Positions 25,024 to 35,135 of a DNA stretch of 55,852 nt are shown here, piece after piece. A program made the translations under genes and the position numbers. This DNA is from an uncultured Methylococcaceae bacterium (GTDB taxonomy: Bacteria; Pseudomonadota; Gammaproteobacteria; Methylococcales; Methylococcaceae): positions 1 to 55,852 of the forward strand of contig CAIOOA010000223.1 in NCBI GenBank assembly GCA_903859815.1, in the 5' to 3' direction. Position 1 is the first letter of the stretch, and each line of letters opens with the position of its first letter. The notes beneath the pieces were generated by a model. It searched no databases. It had not been told where the DNA came from and worked only from the letters and a program-made list of their open reading frames with translations.

Positions 25024-27327
25024 TCATGATTCGTAGAAAATACCGGCTTGAAGGCCGACCCGTAAAAATTCGGCAAGCCTAAGTTGCAAATTAGTTTCAC
25101 GTTGCGCTGGAAACAACGCATGAAATGCCCCCATTTCGCTTTCGTCACTGGCTCCCCTCCGAATCGCGTCAGGCGTGGCGCGGGTGAGTTGACAATAGGA
25201 TGGCACACCATAAAGTAAGGAGGTAAACCTAGGTGTAACATCCGCCTCGGCTGCTGCTGTTTCTGGTTGGCATCGGTATCGCCTAGGTACGAGCGAGGCG
25301 TAAGGTAAAAATGAAAAACGGACACAGCCGGATTGACGACGCGCCACAACGACTGGCGGAGCCGTGTCCCCCGGCGAGGCAAGTGCAAGAATCAGGCTGT
25401 TGGAAATGTTCAACCCAGGATCAATCGCGCTTGCCCTGATTTTGCCAATCAACGTACATGCCTCTAACGCAAGGGTGCCGCCCGATGAGACACCATCCAT
25501 TGCGGCGTAGGCGGTGTTCACGGGAGCATTTGAGTCGATGATACAGTCATTGGCGACAAGCCTTGAGCCTTCAATCACGCGCACCGCCCCTAAGATGGAC
25601 CATTCCAAGCTGACCGCGACACCGGTCAATTCCACTGACAAGCTTGCCACACCGGGAGAGGTGGGATTGCCTATGGCATCCAAGGCCAAGCCCGGTGTCA
25701 AGGTGGCATGACGGATGGCAAGCCTTGCCAATTGATTAGTGACTGAAGGCAATCGCAATGACCCGCCGGCCACTCTGACTCCCTCCAAGGCAAACGCACT
25801 GTCTTTGCCTCCTCTCACGGTCATATTGCCGCCGAGGATCAAGCTGGGCCAAGTTTGTTCAGCAGCGCGAATGGTCCATTCTCCGCCGGGTGGCACATTC
25901 ACAGAGGGCGTCTCTACATAGCGCCCACTGTCGGTGATTTCGACCACACCCTTGACCGCGCCAGCGAGAGCCGTCAGCGCGGCTTGGATCGTCGGAAAGT
26001 CATTTGGAACTTGCAATACCTTGACATCCGAGGCATCGGCTTCACGCGGTCGGGAGTATTCGCCACCCCCCAAGTCGGCGGTGAATCCGTAGTGGTACGT
26101 CAAAGCGACACTGCCGGGTGCTGGCAAGTCGGAAGCCACGGCGACTCGCCCCAACTCCGGGTCTATGGCATATTTTCCTAGCGGAGGAACATGCGCCCAG
26201 CCCAAGCCGTCGTCGCCGAGATGGCAAACCACCACATTCTGCCTGGGAACTTCAGCATCGTCCACGTAAAGCACGATGCTAGGGTCGGCATTGTCCAGTG
26301 GTTCGCTTGGGGTTTCCCTTGTCCCATAATAGAGTTCTTTGCGCTCTGCCAGCAATCGACGGCCAATTGGGTCAGGCACATTAATGGGGTCCGCCAAATG
26401 AGTGATTTCGTCTTCCGCGAGCGGATTGGCATAGAGTTGTAACGGGTGACCCAGCGGACTGACAAGATAGCGGCGATTATCAACCTTGGCGGCAGGGCTT
26501 TTGCTATGCCGGTAGGCATTGACCCGCCATAGGAATATGCCGATGTTGGGAATATTGAAACGCCCTTTGCCCGTCTCTATGTTCCGTACATCCACTGTGT
26601 GCGCCACTGAATCAAAAGCGCCACCGATGCGGGTCAGCGGTTCCCAGCGCCTAAGGTCGGGGGCATAAAGGCAATGGGTTCTGCGGTGGTTCATGTGTTG
26701 GGTGGCCGCCAATAATTGGAATTCCTCCACGGCGCGAGCGTTCCAGCCCGTGACATCGCGAGCCAGTTGTTCCAGCACGGACGCAGTGCCTTTGCGCCGC
26801 CGCAAGGCTATCGTGTGGGCAACCTCGGCACGGGCCAAGCCCTTGGCTTGACCTAGCGCATGAAGGGGTTCATAACCGATCAAATCGCCGATGTAAGGGA
26901 TTGCCCATTCGGCACAAGTCTCGATGAAAAGATCATCATAGAGTTGGGCGAGATTTTCTTCAATGACCGCAAACTCGTCCGCGAAAGCCATCAATAAAGC
27001 TTTCAATGGCCCACGGGCGGCTTTTTCATGCAATTCGGCAAGACGCTGCTGCTCGCTAGGGTTTGGATTGGGCAGGGCTTCAAGGGCGGCAAGCTCATTC
27101 ACTTCGGCTGTTGTCAGCAAGCCTCGAAAGTGGGAGGCTTTTTCCCGCAATGCATTGATGCGTTGTTGTTGCGTGGCATTCGGGCCAGGCAAGGCTTCCA
27201 AGGCCGCAAGCTCGCTGGCTTCCTCGGATGTCAGTGGATTGCGCAGGGATTCGGCAAGCTCGGCATCACGGATGCGGTGTATTGCCGGTAGCAAGCGGTA
27301 AAGGTTGTCGGCATTCGAGAGGGTCAT
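25024..27327 (-). CDS. gpI-like tail protein fused to probable beta-helix
   Basis: A 767-residue protein. The gpI-like baseplate part (LYRLLPAIHRIRDAE, then FIETCAEWAIPYIGDLIGYE) is interrupted at about residues 24-105 by an insertion with two similar 39-residue units (ELAALEALPGPN... and ELAALEALPNPN...). After about residue 440 come VPNDFPTIQAALTALAGAV and repeated short strands (GGSLRL, RLAIRHATLTPG), typical of a right-handed parallel beta-helix. The fused helix could be a receptor-binding or anchoring element. Its ATG overlaps the preceding stop by four bases. Confidence 0.85.
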   Translation of the reverse strand: MTLSNADNLYRLLPAIHRIRDAELAESLRNPLTSEEASELAALEALPGPNATQQQRINALREKASHFRGLLTTAEVNELAALEALPNPNPSEQQRLAELHEKAARGPLKALLMAFADEFAVIEENLAQLYDDLFIETCAEWAIPYIGDLIGYEPLHALGQAKGLARAEVAHTIALRRRKGTASVLEQLARDVTGWNARAVEEFQLLAATQHMNHRRTHCLYAPDLRRWEPLTRIGGAFDSVAHTVDVRNIETGKGRFNIPNIGIFLWRVNAYRHSKSPAAKVDNRRYLVSPLGHPLQLYANPLAEDEITHLADPINVPDPIGRRLLAERKELYYGTRETPSEPLDNADPSIVLYVDDAEVPRQNVVVCHLGDDGLGWAHVPPLGKYAIDPELGRVAVASDLPAPGSVALTYHYGFTADLGGGEYSRPREADASDVKVLQVPNDFPTIQAALTALAGAVKGVVEITDSGRYVETPSVNVPPGGEWTIRAAEQTWPSLILGGNMTVRGGKDSAFALEGVRVAGGSLRLPSVTNQLARLAIRHATLTPGLALDAIGNPTSPGVASLSVELTGVAVSLEWSILGAVRVIEGSRLVANDCIIDSNAPVNTAYAAMDGVSSGGTLALEACTLIGKIRASAIDPGLNISNSLILALASPGDTAPPVVVARRQSGCVRFSFLPYASLVPRRYRCQPETAAAEADVTPRFTSLLYGVPSYCQLTRATPDAIRRGASDESEMGAFHALFPAQRETNLQLRLAEFLRVGLQAGIFYES

Positions 27328-30185
27328 TGCAACAACTCCACTACGAGTAAAGCGGCATCCAACGTGAGCAATTCGGCAGCCTGCGGGCTTACTGTCAGGG
27401 TAGCCATGGGTGTTTCAGCGAACAGTCGGTTGGGAAGATCGGTGGACGATGGCATCTTCCGGTACAATGCAGCCACTTGCACAGCCTCGACACCAGCAAC
27501 TGCTTGCGCAGTGGCGGCAACTTCATCCGATGAAACGCCTTGGTCGAAGCTCCTCGTGTCGAAACCGAATGATTCGATTAAGCGTTTTTCAACAGCGGGC
27601 AACACCAAGGCTTTGTCGGCATCGGCGGACACCTTGACCAAAACCCTAAGGCCAAATCGGGAATCACGATAACTAACGATCCGCAACGGTAGCAATGGGT
27701 CGCCATAACTTTGCAATGCCGCTTGAAGATAGCGGTAGGTGTCGCTGTTCGCCGTCACCTCGGCACCATTTTCACCAGCCACGGTTAGGAAGACACCTTT
27801 GGCCGGGCCATTGGGAATCCAAAGCGCATGGGCTTTGGCGATGCCTGAAAAGGCCCGGGCAAAATCTTGATAGTCACGAATGGAAACTGCTCGCTCCAAG
27901 GTCAACACGGTCAACGGGGCGTTGGCCCTCGCCTTGCTTTCCCGTTCCGGGTCTTCGCCTCCACTGGCCGACTCGGGGTTTGACACGCCTGTGACACCCA
28001 AGGGGCGTGATAGCAGATTGGTTAATTTGCCGGCGGGGACATTGCCAGCCAAGCCCAATCCCTTGCGGTAAGTGGCACGAATGTTGTGGTCACCCGAAGG
28101 AAGAAGTGCACCTTCAATGCCATTGCCCATTTGCACAGTTGTCTTCGCTTCATCGTCGATTGCCAATGCATAAACTCTGTCGTTGACACCCCGTGCATAC
28201 AAGCTGCTGGTTTCCGTCCACAACAAGTCGTTGGCGCGCAGTTCCAAGGTCGATTTGCGTCCGCTGGGCGTGTTGGCACTCACGAACGTCAGCGGTGACT
28301 GGCGCAGACTAAAGCGTTGGTTCGCCAACCGTGCATCGCCACTGCCGATGATTTCAGCCACGGTCTCACCCTGTGTGGCACGGGCTACGTTGGCATTGAT
28401 CCGAGTGCTGTCTCGGTCGTAACAATATTTCATTGGGTCAGACAACATAAAATAGGTAAGCGAGCCGATCTCCCCAACCGCTGTGGGAAGCTTGTCGATG
28501 ATGGCGATTTCTTGGACTTCCTCATCGTCTTTTTCGGCGGGAACCCATTCCAAAGTAACAGTCCGAGCGATTAGCACTCCTTCGCGCCCATCCCGGTCTA
28601 ATATGCCTAAGCGTATTTGTGTAAGGTCATAGATGATTGGCGTTGACCCAGAAGGGTTTTGACTCCCTACGCTTCCATTTGATAACAAGGCACCAAATTC
28701 GGCGGGAGGCAGAGCCAGCCATTGGTCGCCAGAAAGCAGTTCGGGCGTTGTATTGATGCGCAGCGATTGACCCTCTTGGATAATCAAGGTTTCACCGTTG
28801 GACAGTGCCACGGTTGCATCAGGCATTCCTTTCCGCAAGCGGATGCGAGCCCGTTTGCCGCTAATCGCCAACAACCGACCCGGTGCTATATCGGGTTCCA
28901 GTCGTTCAAGCCGGATCTCGTTTCCGTAAAGCGGGTAGTCGAGCGGCCTTGCTGCCACCGGCAAGGCTTCGGACTGGGCTAGGACGAGATTTTCTCGGAT
29001 GCCTTGCGTGAACGAGTAAAGAGAGTCGGTCGTATCCGGCGTGATTCGAGTCACTTTGCCGGACAACCCGAAATCCGAGCGTGAGGGGAAACTCACTTGA
29101 GTGGCTCGATAAAGCCAGACATAACCTGACAAGCCCGATGCATGGCTGAAGTTTGCATTGGACACCAACGCGAACCAGCTTCCGGGCGTGATTTTCGGAT
29201 AGGCATTGTCGAGATCGATCAGGGAATTCTGTATCTCAAAATCTTTCCATTTGAAATTGCTTTGCCCCAAAGTACCGACGGTCAACCCTGCCACCGATGG
29301 ATTGTTGGTTGAATAAATCAGCCTTGGGTCCGGTGCATTATGGCCAAAAAGTGCTGTGCGTTGCCGGAATACGAAGACTGAAGCCTTGGCATGATCCGGG
29401 TCGTTCCATGGAATCGAGCTACTCAAGGGCGCATTCCATGACAATCGCGTCAGTTGCTTATCCCTGACTTCCTCGATGCCAGTGAGGACACGGATGTCCC
29501 ATTGATAACTGCTGGAATTGGTGACACGCTCTTGGCCCAACACCAGAATGACATCGCCCACTTGCAAGCCGCTGCCCAAGCCGGTCACCCACAGTGAAGT
29601 GTCTCCTAGACGAGGTTGCCATGCGACTGAACGCTGCACCGGCAAGGCATTCCATTCCGACCGGGCTTCCACGACCTCGACCGTTTCAAAGGTTTGCGGT
29701 TGCTGGCCCGGACCCGGCACACTTTGAACCTTGCTGCCAACCGGAATATTGACTGGCTCTGCGGCAAGTGCCGGATTTCCAGGCACTTCCTGCAAGGTGA
29801 AGGCTAAATAGGTGGAAGCCGCCACACCCGGAGCCAGTTCATAACCAATCAGCCGGGACAATTCTAAAATCGAGCGGCGTTCAGTCGCAGTGCGCAGGAA
29901 GTTCTCATTGGCAATCCGCTCTTGGTAGAACGTCAACACGTCCAGCGTGGAGGCAAGCGCATCGCACAATGCGATGGTGAAATCTGCGTCATCCCGACCG
30001 CCCAAACCTGCCAAGGCTGGCAAATCAGCGCTGGACAACCGGGCCAGCAAAGACTCTTTGAAACTGGCATGGACACCTGCTCGGTAGTTGATGGAAGACT
30101 GACCGGGAGGATTGTCAATACGGGTAGGGGTTGCCACATCCACCCCCGCGCAGCAACCGCAAGAATTGGCGGTGAAATCGTCCAT
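27324..30185 (-). CDS. Putative baseplate assembly protein (wedge, gpJ-like) 1
   Basis: A 953-residue protein of the putative baseplate assembly (gpJ/Afp11-12-like) family. N-terminal CGCCAGVDVATPTRI and NRAG-type NYRAGVHASFKESLL, followed by TFYQERIANENFLRTATERRS and a C-terminal REYQDFARAF-like SIRDYQDFARAFSGIAKAHA, are standard wedge-protein signatures. Overlaps the gpI-like start by four bases; its own ATG shares one base with the stop of the second wedge gene. Confidence 0.92.
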   Translation of the reverse strand: MDDFTANSCGCCAGVDVATPTRIDNPPGQSSINYRAGVHASFKESLLARLSSADLPALAGLGGRDDADFTIALCDALASTLDVLTFYQERIANENFLRTATERRSILELSRLIGYELAPGVAASTYLAFTLQEVPGNPALAAEPVNIPVGSKVQSVPGPGQQPQTFETVEVVEARSEWNALPVQRSVAWQPRLGDTSLWVTGLGSGLQVGDVILVLGQERVTNSSSYQWDIRVLTGIEEVRDKQLTRLSWNAPLSSSIPWNDPDHAKASVFVFRQRTALFGHNAPDPRLIYSTNNPSVAGLTVGTLGQSNFKWKDFEIQNSLIDLDNAYPKITPGSWFALVSNANFSHASGLSGYVWLYRATQVSFPSRSDFGLSGKVTRITPDTTDSLYSFTQGIRENLVLAQSEALPVAARPLDYPLYGNEIRLERLEPDIAPGRLLAISGKRARIRLRKGMPDATVALSNGETLIIQEGQSLRINTTPELLSGDQWLALPPAEFGALLSNGSVGSQNPSGSTPIIYDLTQIRLGILDRDGREGVLIARTVTLEWVPAEKDDEEVQEIAIIDKLPTAVGEIGSLTYFMLSDPMKYCYDRDSTRINANVARATQGETVAEIIGSGDARLANQRFSLRQSPLTFVSANTPSGRKSTLELRANDLLWTETSSLYARGVNDRVYALAIDDEAKTTVQMGNGIEGALLPSGDHNIRATYRKGLGLAGNVPAGKLTNLLSRPLGVTGVSNPESASGGEDPERESKARANAPLTVLTLERAVSIRDYQDFARAFSGIAKAHALWIPNGPAKGVFLTVAGENGAEVTANSDTYRYLQAALQSYGDPLLPLRIVSYRDSRFGLRVLVKVSADADKALVLPAVEKRLIESFGFDTRSFDQGVSSDEVAATAQAVAGVEAVQVAALYRKMPSSTDLPNRLFAETPMATLTVSPQAAELLTLDAALLVVELLQ

Positions 30186-32779
30186 TACTTGCCTCCGAAA
30201 AGTGAAAATCTGAGCACACCGTGCTCGGGATAGTTGGGATCATTATCCAAACGTGGGATTTCCAAACGGGAAAGCCGCATGAATCCATCAGCCAAATAGA
30301 TTGAATCGTCCACGCCTTGACGCTGGAATCGAGTCGCTTGCACCGATGCCACACCTGCCACCTGGCGAGCGTTCGCATAGATTTGGCTTAAGTAGACGAC
30401 TTGAGCAAAATTTAGCCTGTCGGGATGAAAAAGCCCCAAGCGGCCATCAGGCAACACGCGGTTGCCCAGCACTTCCAGCAGGCCGTTGCGTACATCGGAA
30501 CGAAAATAACCGCCACGCACACAGACTAGCAGATCGATTTCCAAGGAAACGTACATCGGGTCGTTGAATTCGGTGTCATGACCGGCCATGCGATAAGGCT
30601 CGACAAAAGTGGTTAAATCCGTTTCGAATGCCGCATCCATGGGCGCACCCCCCAAGCGGTCAACAGTAATATAGACCGTATGCCAACTACCGGTCCAACG
30701 CAGGGTGGCCGCCGCCCGTTGTATGCCTGAATGGCTTTGCGTCACGTCGGCATAATCTTCGGGAGTGACGGCGCGGGCTTGCCGTCGAAACGCCTGCGGG
30801 GCATGGCGACGCACGGTGGCTTGGTCTTCCAAATCAATTCCTCCGGTCGCGGACAAGGGGTTGCGCACTCTCAACACATCCGCATCCGCGCTGACCACGT
30901 GGGCGATGGCATCTGCCCCCAGATTGCCGGCAGTGCCGTTGCCCACTCGGTAGTGAGCGGTGAATGCAGTCCCCGATCTGGGGCGACGACCATGAATTCC
31001 GTCACCAAAGCGCAAACGTGCGCTGCCGTCATGTTCGATTTCTACGACGAAATGATGGTCATCGGGTCCGCTATTCAACAAATCTCGCTTCGGTTCCCAA
31101 TCCCCGGTAGGTGAGCCGTCCAGCGAACTGTGCAATATAATTGCGGGTAGCGTATCCTCCATGCGCCAAACCATGGCTGAAGAGGCAGGCGCTTGGGCAT
31201 CAAAAGCCAGTCTGTCGGTGTGTGACTGGCCAGCCACCATTAACGTTTTATAAACTGTACCGGCTAGGGTCAATGGCGCGTTAGCCAACACGGGGGCAAA
31301 GCGCGGTGGAATTTCCAAGGGTTTGGCATTTTGGCAACGATTGTTATCCCGATTAGTCGGGAAAGCCAGCCTAGCTTCCGGCACTGTCCCCAACTCTTCG
31401 TCCACTGGAATTGTCAGGCCATGATCGGCCAACACCAAATTGCCGCGAGCGACACTGACATTGTCCAAATAAATGCTGCCATGCGCCTCATCAGCCACCG
31501 AGGAAATGCATAATGAAAAGGGCAGGGCATCCTCAATACGCCATGCCACTTCGGTGATTGTTTCACCCGTCAATGGGTCGGTTAGCGGCAGGGCTGGATT
31601 ATCAGGTGAAACCTTGCGCACCGAAGTCAACCTAACCACATGCCTATGGCTGGGATCGGCGTCGAATGGCTCGCCAGTGGCTGGCCCCAGCACTTCTTCG
31701 AATAACAGCACATCACCCACTTCCAGTGCGTCAAGATGGCCTGTCAAGGTGGCCGAGACAGCGCCTTTGGGCAGACAGCAACGCCGATCCCCCCATGCGT
31801 AAATGGGAATGGAATTGTGCGCCGAATATAGCATGGCATCATGCAGCGGTTCAAAGACCTCTGGTTTTGCACGCAAGGCTTCCGCATCCTCCCTTGAGTT
31901 TGGCACAATCCGTGAAGACATTCCTATCATCCGGCTGTAGAAACGTGTCCCCGCCTTAGGCAAGGACACGCCGTCTGCATTGGCCGTGACATGCAACCAA
32001 AGCCGGGCGTTGCAGCCGTCATGCACGGGATAATCGACCAGCAGGGCATGGCGACGCAAGGACGTGCGCAACCGGGCAGTTTCCAAATAAGCTTCGGTGG
32101 CGATGGCATCTTGTTGATAGGATAATTGGTCACCCGCATAGGCGATCAATTCCGCCAAAGTAACACCCAAATCGGCAGCGCTGCGTTCGCGCCAATCCGG
32201 CACGAGGTGGGTAATCCGGTCTAAGATGAGCCGCCTAAAACTAGGGTAGTCCTTGGCTAGATAATCAATCACCGGGCTTTCCGGCGTAAGCTCCGGGCAA
32301 TGGGTGGTCGTTTGGCAATCAAAATCGCTGCCGCACTCCACTTTGAATGAAAAATCGATGCTTGCCAGTCGTGGGTCGAAACCCATGGGCGGGGTGTCAT
32401 CCAGTACCGAACGCACCAGACTCAGCCGATAGGGCGAAAAATCCCCATAGCGATCGGTGCGAACCACCAACACATGATCCGGTCTGTCCAAGCCGGCAAA
32501 AAATGACTTCTCGGCAAGCGTGGCTTCGGCAGGCGGGGCGGAAGCCGCTGCCACCCACAGCGCTTCGACATTCCTGACGCGCTCACCGCCATCAATGCGG
32601 ACTTGCTGTGCTACGAAACCCGGTGGCACGGGGCGCAATAGCCTGACTAATAAGGTGCGTTGGCGTGGGCTATCGGGCGGTGCGTTATGATCGACCACTT
32701 CCAAATAGTCGATGCCGTTCAACGCGGTCTCGTTGAGTACACGGTCGCGGCGCAACTTGTCGCAGCAGTGGTAAATCAT
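30185..32779 (-). CDS. Putative baseplate assembly protein (wedge, gpJ-like) 2
   Basis: An 864-residue second wedge paralog. Signatures: DYLAKDYPSFRRLILDRI, ADLGVTLAELIAYAGDQLS, the YLETARLRTSLRRHALLVDY block, and VTPEDYADVTQ near the C-terminal third, all as in the family. Together with the 953-residue paralog it is expected to build the baseplate wedge around the spike. Coupled by ATGA to the gp25 stop and by TAATG to the next gene. Confidence 0.92.
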   Translation of the reverse strand: MIYHCCDKLRRDRVLNETALNGIDYLEVVDHNAPPDSPRQRTLLVRLLRPVPPGFVAQQVRIDGGERVRNVEALWVAAASAPPAEATLAEKSFFAGLDRPDHVLVVRTDRYGDFSPYRLSLVRSVLDDTPPMGFDPRLASIDFSFKVECGSDFDCQTTTHCPELTPESPVIDYLAKDYPSFRRLILDRITHLVPDWRERSAADLGVTLAELIAYAGDQLSYQQDAIATEAYLETARLRTSLRRHALLVDYPVHDGCNARLWLHVTANADGVSLPKAGTRFYSRMIGMSSRIVPNSREDAEALRAKPEVFEPLHDAMLYSAHNSIPIYAWGDRRCCLPKGAVSATLTGHLDALEVGDVLLFEEVLGPATGEPFDADPSHRHVVRLTSVRKVSPDNPALPLTDPLTGETITEVAWRIEDALPFSLCISSVADEAHGSIYLDNVSVARGNLVLADHGLTIPVDEELGTVPEARLAFPTNRDNNRCQNAKPLEIPPRFAPVLANAPLTLAGTVYKTLMVAGQSHTDRLAFDAQAPASSAMVWRMEDTLPAIILHSSLDGSPTGDWEPKRDLLNSGPDDHHFVVEIEHDGSARLRFGDGIHGRRPRSGTAFTAHYRVGNGTAGNLGADAIAHVVSADADVLRVRNPLSATGGIDLEDQATVRRHAPQAFRRQARAVTPEDYADVTQSHSGIQRAAATLRWTGSWHTVYITVDRLGGAPMDAAFETDLTTFVEPYRMAGHDTEFNDPMYVSLEIDLLVCVRGGYFRSDVRNGLLEVLGNRVLPDGRLGLFHPDRLNFAQVVYLSQIYANARQVAGVASVQATRFQRQGVDDSIYLADGFMRLSRLEIPRLDNDPNYPEHGVLRFSLFGGK

Positions 32780-33141
32780 GCGAACACTCCTCCCCGTTCA
32801 AAGCTCGCTTGTTGCAAGGTTTGGGTACGGCGAATCAGATAGCGCACCGTCACCCTTAGCGTCGAATCGATGGCTTCCACTTCCACAGCATCCAACACAA
32901 TCAAATTGCCTAGCCATTGTTGCAAAGCCCCTTGGACAAGAAATTGAGCGGTTGCCGCCAATTCCCCGCTGTTGGGCGCAAATAGGAGCTGCATCACCCC
33001 GCTTCCAAAATCAGGCCGCATGACCCGCTCGCCGGGGGACGTGAACAGCACTTGCTCGATCAGTCCGCGTATGTACTCTTCCTCGCTGGCGGAAGCCGTG
33101 TGTCCGCGACCATCAAATTGGTAAGGATAATTCACATTCAT
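32776..33141 (-). CDS. gp25/GpW-like baseplate protein
   Basis: A 121-residue T4 gp25-like protein (sheath-initiator/wedge component with lysozyme-like fold but no lysozyme role). Recognised by EEEYIRGLIEQVLFTSPGER and RPDFGSGVMQLLF. The frame is open to 33282, but GAGGCAACCC before ATG 33141 marks the start and removes a Gly-rich spurious N-terminus. Fits between the PAAR gene and the wedge genes, as in other eCIS. Confidence 0.92.
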   Translation of the reverse strand: MNVNYPYQFDGRGHTASASEEEYIRGLIEQVLFTSPGERVMRPDFGSGVMQLLFAPNSGELAATAQFLVQGALQQWLGNLIVLDAVEVEAIDSTLRVTVRYLIRRTQTLQQASFERGGVFA

Positions 33142-33149
33142 GGGTTGCC

Positions 33150-33470
33150 TCAGCTTCCTATCACTCGGGTTTGTGCCGCCACCGGCATTAGCGGCGTGCC
33201 ATTCGGTGCGCAAATTGCCTGGCTGTCCATCAACACCAATGGCTGGCCATTGGAGAATACGCGGGTCGCCGCCACCACCCATTGACCGGTGACACAGGGT
33301 AAGGGCGAACCGCTGACGTTGAACGGGCAGCCAGCCATCGTGTAGGGTGCAGCCATGGTCACGGTCGGTTGACCGCTGACCAGCACCCGCGGGTTAGGCA
33401 TGGTGGGCATGGCTGTCCCGCCGTGAGCGCAAAGCACAGTGGCACCGACATGGAGTAGCGGTCCTGGCAT
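33150..33470 (-). CDS. PAAR-like spike-tip protein
   Basis: A 106-residue PAAR-like tip. MPGPLLHVGATVLCAHGG and LVSGQPTVTMAAPYTMAGC, with SGSPLPCVTGQW, form beta-hairpin repeats of the conical tip; the Cys/His residues at C14, H16, C47 and C60 may bind metal. It should sit on the gpV spike and carry or seal the payload. It begins one base after the gpV stop. Confidence 0.85.
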   Translation of the reverse strand: MPGPLLHVGATVLCAHGGTAMPTMPNPRVLVSGQPTVTMAAPYTMAGCPFNVSGSPLPCVTGQWVVAATRVFSNGQPLVLMDSQAICAPNGTPLMPVAAQTRVIGS

Positions 33471-33471
33471 A

Positions 33472-33996
33472 TCAAATCACCGTCAATGCGCCGTTGTTGA
33501 TATTCACGATGGGACCGATCATGGTCATCGATGCCCCCTTGCCATTCAGTATGTAGATGCCGGTGTCATTGACAATCAACATTGCACCGGTGGTACTTTT
33601 AATCATGATGCCTCCTGTAGGTCCGGGCAAGTCCGACACGGTCAGCCCATTTTGCAAAGGCGTCTGCAAGGTGATCGCAGGCAAGCCCGGTGGCGTGGCG
33701 AGTGCCAAGGCTGGCACTTCGGCGGCACTGCCCCAAAAACAGCCCACCCAAATGGGAAAATCCGGGTTGCCTTGCTCAAATTCCACCCAAACCGCAGAAC
33801 CAATGATAGGCAGGGCAAACATGCCGTTTTGAATGCCCGCAATCGGGACACAAGGCATGGCCCATGTCGTCGGCAGCAAACCTGCCACATCCGGAACTTG
33901 CACCATCAACCGGCCTTGTTGCATGGGGTCGATGTTATTCAGCACCATGCCTCGATATTTGCCGTAGTATTTGGTAACGCCGCTGTCTTCGCTCAT
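33472..33996 (-). CDS. Baseplate assembly protein V (gpV-like spike)
   Basis: A 174-residue gpV/gp5-like spike. The OB-fold start YYGKYRGMVLNNIDPMQQGR and LMVQVPDV, then WVEFEQGNPDFPIWVGCFWG, are diagnostic; the C-terminal third (IMIKSTTGAMLIVNDTGIYI) forms the triple-stranded beta-helix needle. The ATG overlaps the gpD stop by four bases. Confidence 0.93.
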   Translation of the reverse strand: MSEDSGVTKYYGKYRGMVLNNIDPMQQGRLMVQVPDVAGLLPTTWAMPCVPIAGIQNGMFALPIIGSAVWVEFEQGNPDFPIWVGCFWGSAAEVPALALATPPGLPAITLQTPLQNGLTVSDLPGPTGGIMIKSTTGAMLIVNDTGIYILNGKGASMTMIGPIVNINNGALTVI

Positions 33997-35135
33997 ACCG
34001 GAACCCTAGGCGTGATTGAAACCAAACCGTTGCGGCTGAGTTGAAAGCTTTGATTGAACTCACCGCGTTTGAGTGTGCTGGTGACGCTTTGCACAAAATA
34101 AAGACCGTCATAGGCCACACCCACGCCCCGCACACCGACAAGCTGCCGAGCCTTAAGCGGCCTGCCATAACGCAACACATTCAAGGAACCGCTGGCCGAC
34201 ACCGAATCCTGCGATTTTTTTGCCTCAGCCAGCCCTTTTGAAATTGCCTGCATCGGATTCATCTTGGCCGTGTCCTTAAGGAATTTGATATTGGAGATGG
34301 GCGTGGACAAAACCCCTAAAGGCGGTTGCAAGGGATTGATGTTGGGGATGGGGATCGGAATAGGAATATGCGTCAATTGGTTTTGGATGAACACGACTGG
34401 CAACACACCTTTGGTGGGATCGAAGGAAAAACTAAGGTTTTCGACATTGGTGAGCGCGTCCATGTCCACGTTCAATGCCGGTTGCGGTACACCGATTTTA
34501 ATCTCCGGGCCGAAATAGGCGATGTTCGTACCGGGAGTTGGGCCCGTTTCCACATAGAACACATAGCCCACTTGTTCGGCCAGTAATTTCAGATATTGAA
34601 GGTCCGTCCCCTGTTGTGAGGGTATTTTGTCCACCGGAATGGGGATGTCGGGGAATAACACAGGGATAACCAATGGAATCAGCCCAAAGGCGGCGTATTT
34701 GGCACAAATTAGAGCCACCCTCGCCTCAATGGGCAGGGCAGGGAACGGCAGTCCGCTAAAGTCCTGCATATCCATCACTTTGGTTAAATCCTCGCCGGTG
34801 ACGGTGACCGTACCGGGTGCGCCGTTACTGCCGGCTTGGACTTCTACATGTGTCATCACTCCGTCAAATAGCGGCTGCGGTGTGCCGTTGAGGGTGACCA
34901 CCAACATCACTCGCAACGGCGGAGTGCCCACGCCCGCACCTTGTGCGGCGGCAATCAAGAAAATCGTGTTGAGATCAGATTTTGCGGTGAATTGAAAAGA
35001 CAACTGGAAACCGCTGGCAGAACCTGCCGACGTGGTGACTTGGACATTGTCGAGCGCATCCATGACCACCCTAGGCGCAGGGGCGGGGATCACTGGACCC
35101 ATCAACAAGCTAAGCTGTATGCCCTTAGCTAACAT
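33993..35135 (-). CDS. Late-control protein D-like hub (gp27-like)
   Basis: A 380-residue gpD/gp27-like hub that connects the tube to the spike. It contains FQFTAKSDLNTIFL, GTVTVTGEDLTKVMDMQDF and SQQGTDLQYLKLLAEQVGYV (the typical D-family block), ending in VTSTLKRGEFNQSFQLSR. The proline/isoleucine-rich loop IPIPIPIPNINPLQPP near residue 270 is unusual. Overlaps the LysM gene by 11 bases. Confidence 0.93.
   Translation of the reverse strand: MLAKGIQLSLLMGPVIPAPAPRVVMDALDNVQVTTSAGSASGFQLSFQFTAKSDLNTIFLIAAAQGAGVGTPPLRVMLVVTLNGTPQPLFDGVMTHVEVQAGSNGAPGTVTVTGEDLTKVMDMQDFSGLPFPALPIEARVALICAKYAAFGLIPLVIPVLFPDIPIPVDKIPSQQGTDLQYLKLLAEQVGYVFYVETGPTPGTNIAYFGPEIKIGVPQPALNVDMDALTNVENLSFSFDPTKGVLPVVFIQNQLTHIPIPIPIPNINPLQPPLGVLSTPISNIKFLKDTAKMNPMQAISKGLAEAKKSQDSVSASGSLNVLRYGRPLKARQLVGVRGVGVAYDGLYFVQSVTSTLKRGEFNQSFQLSRNGLVSITPRVPV

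Noticed and set aside
33439-34044. Plus-strand 201-residue frame
   Set aside because: Lies antisense across gpV and PAAR genes, whose family identity is clear.
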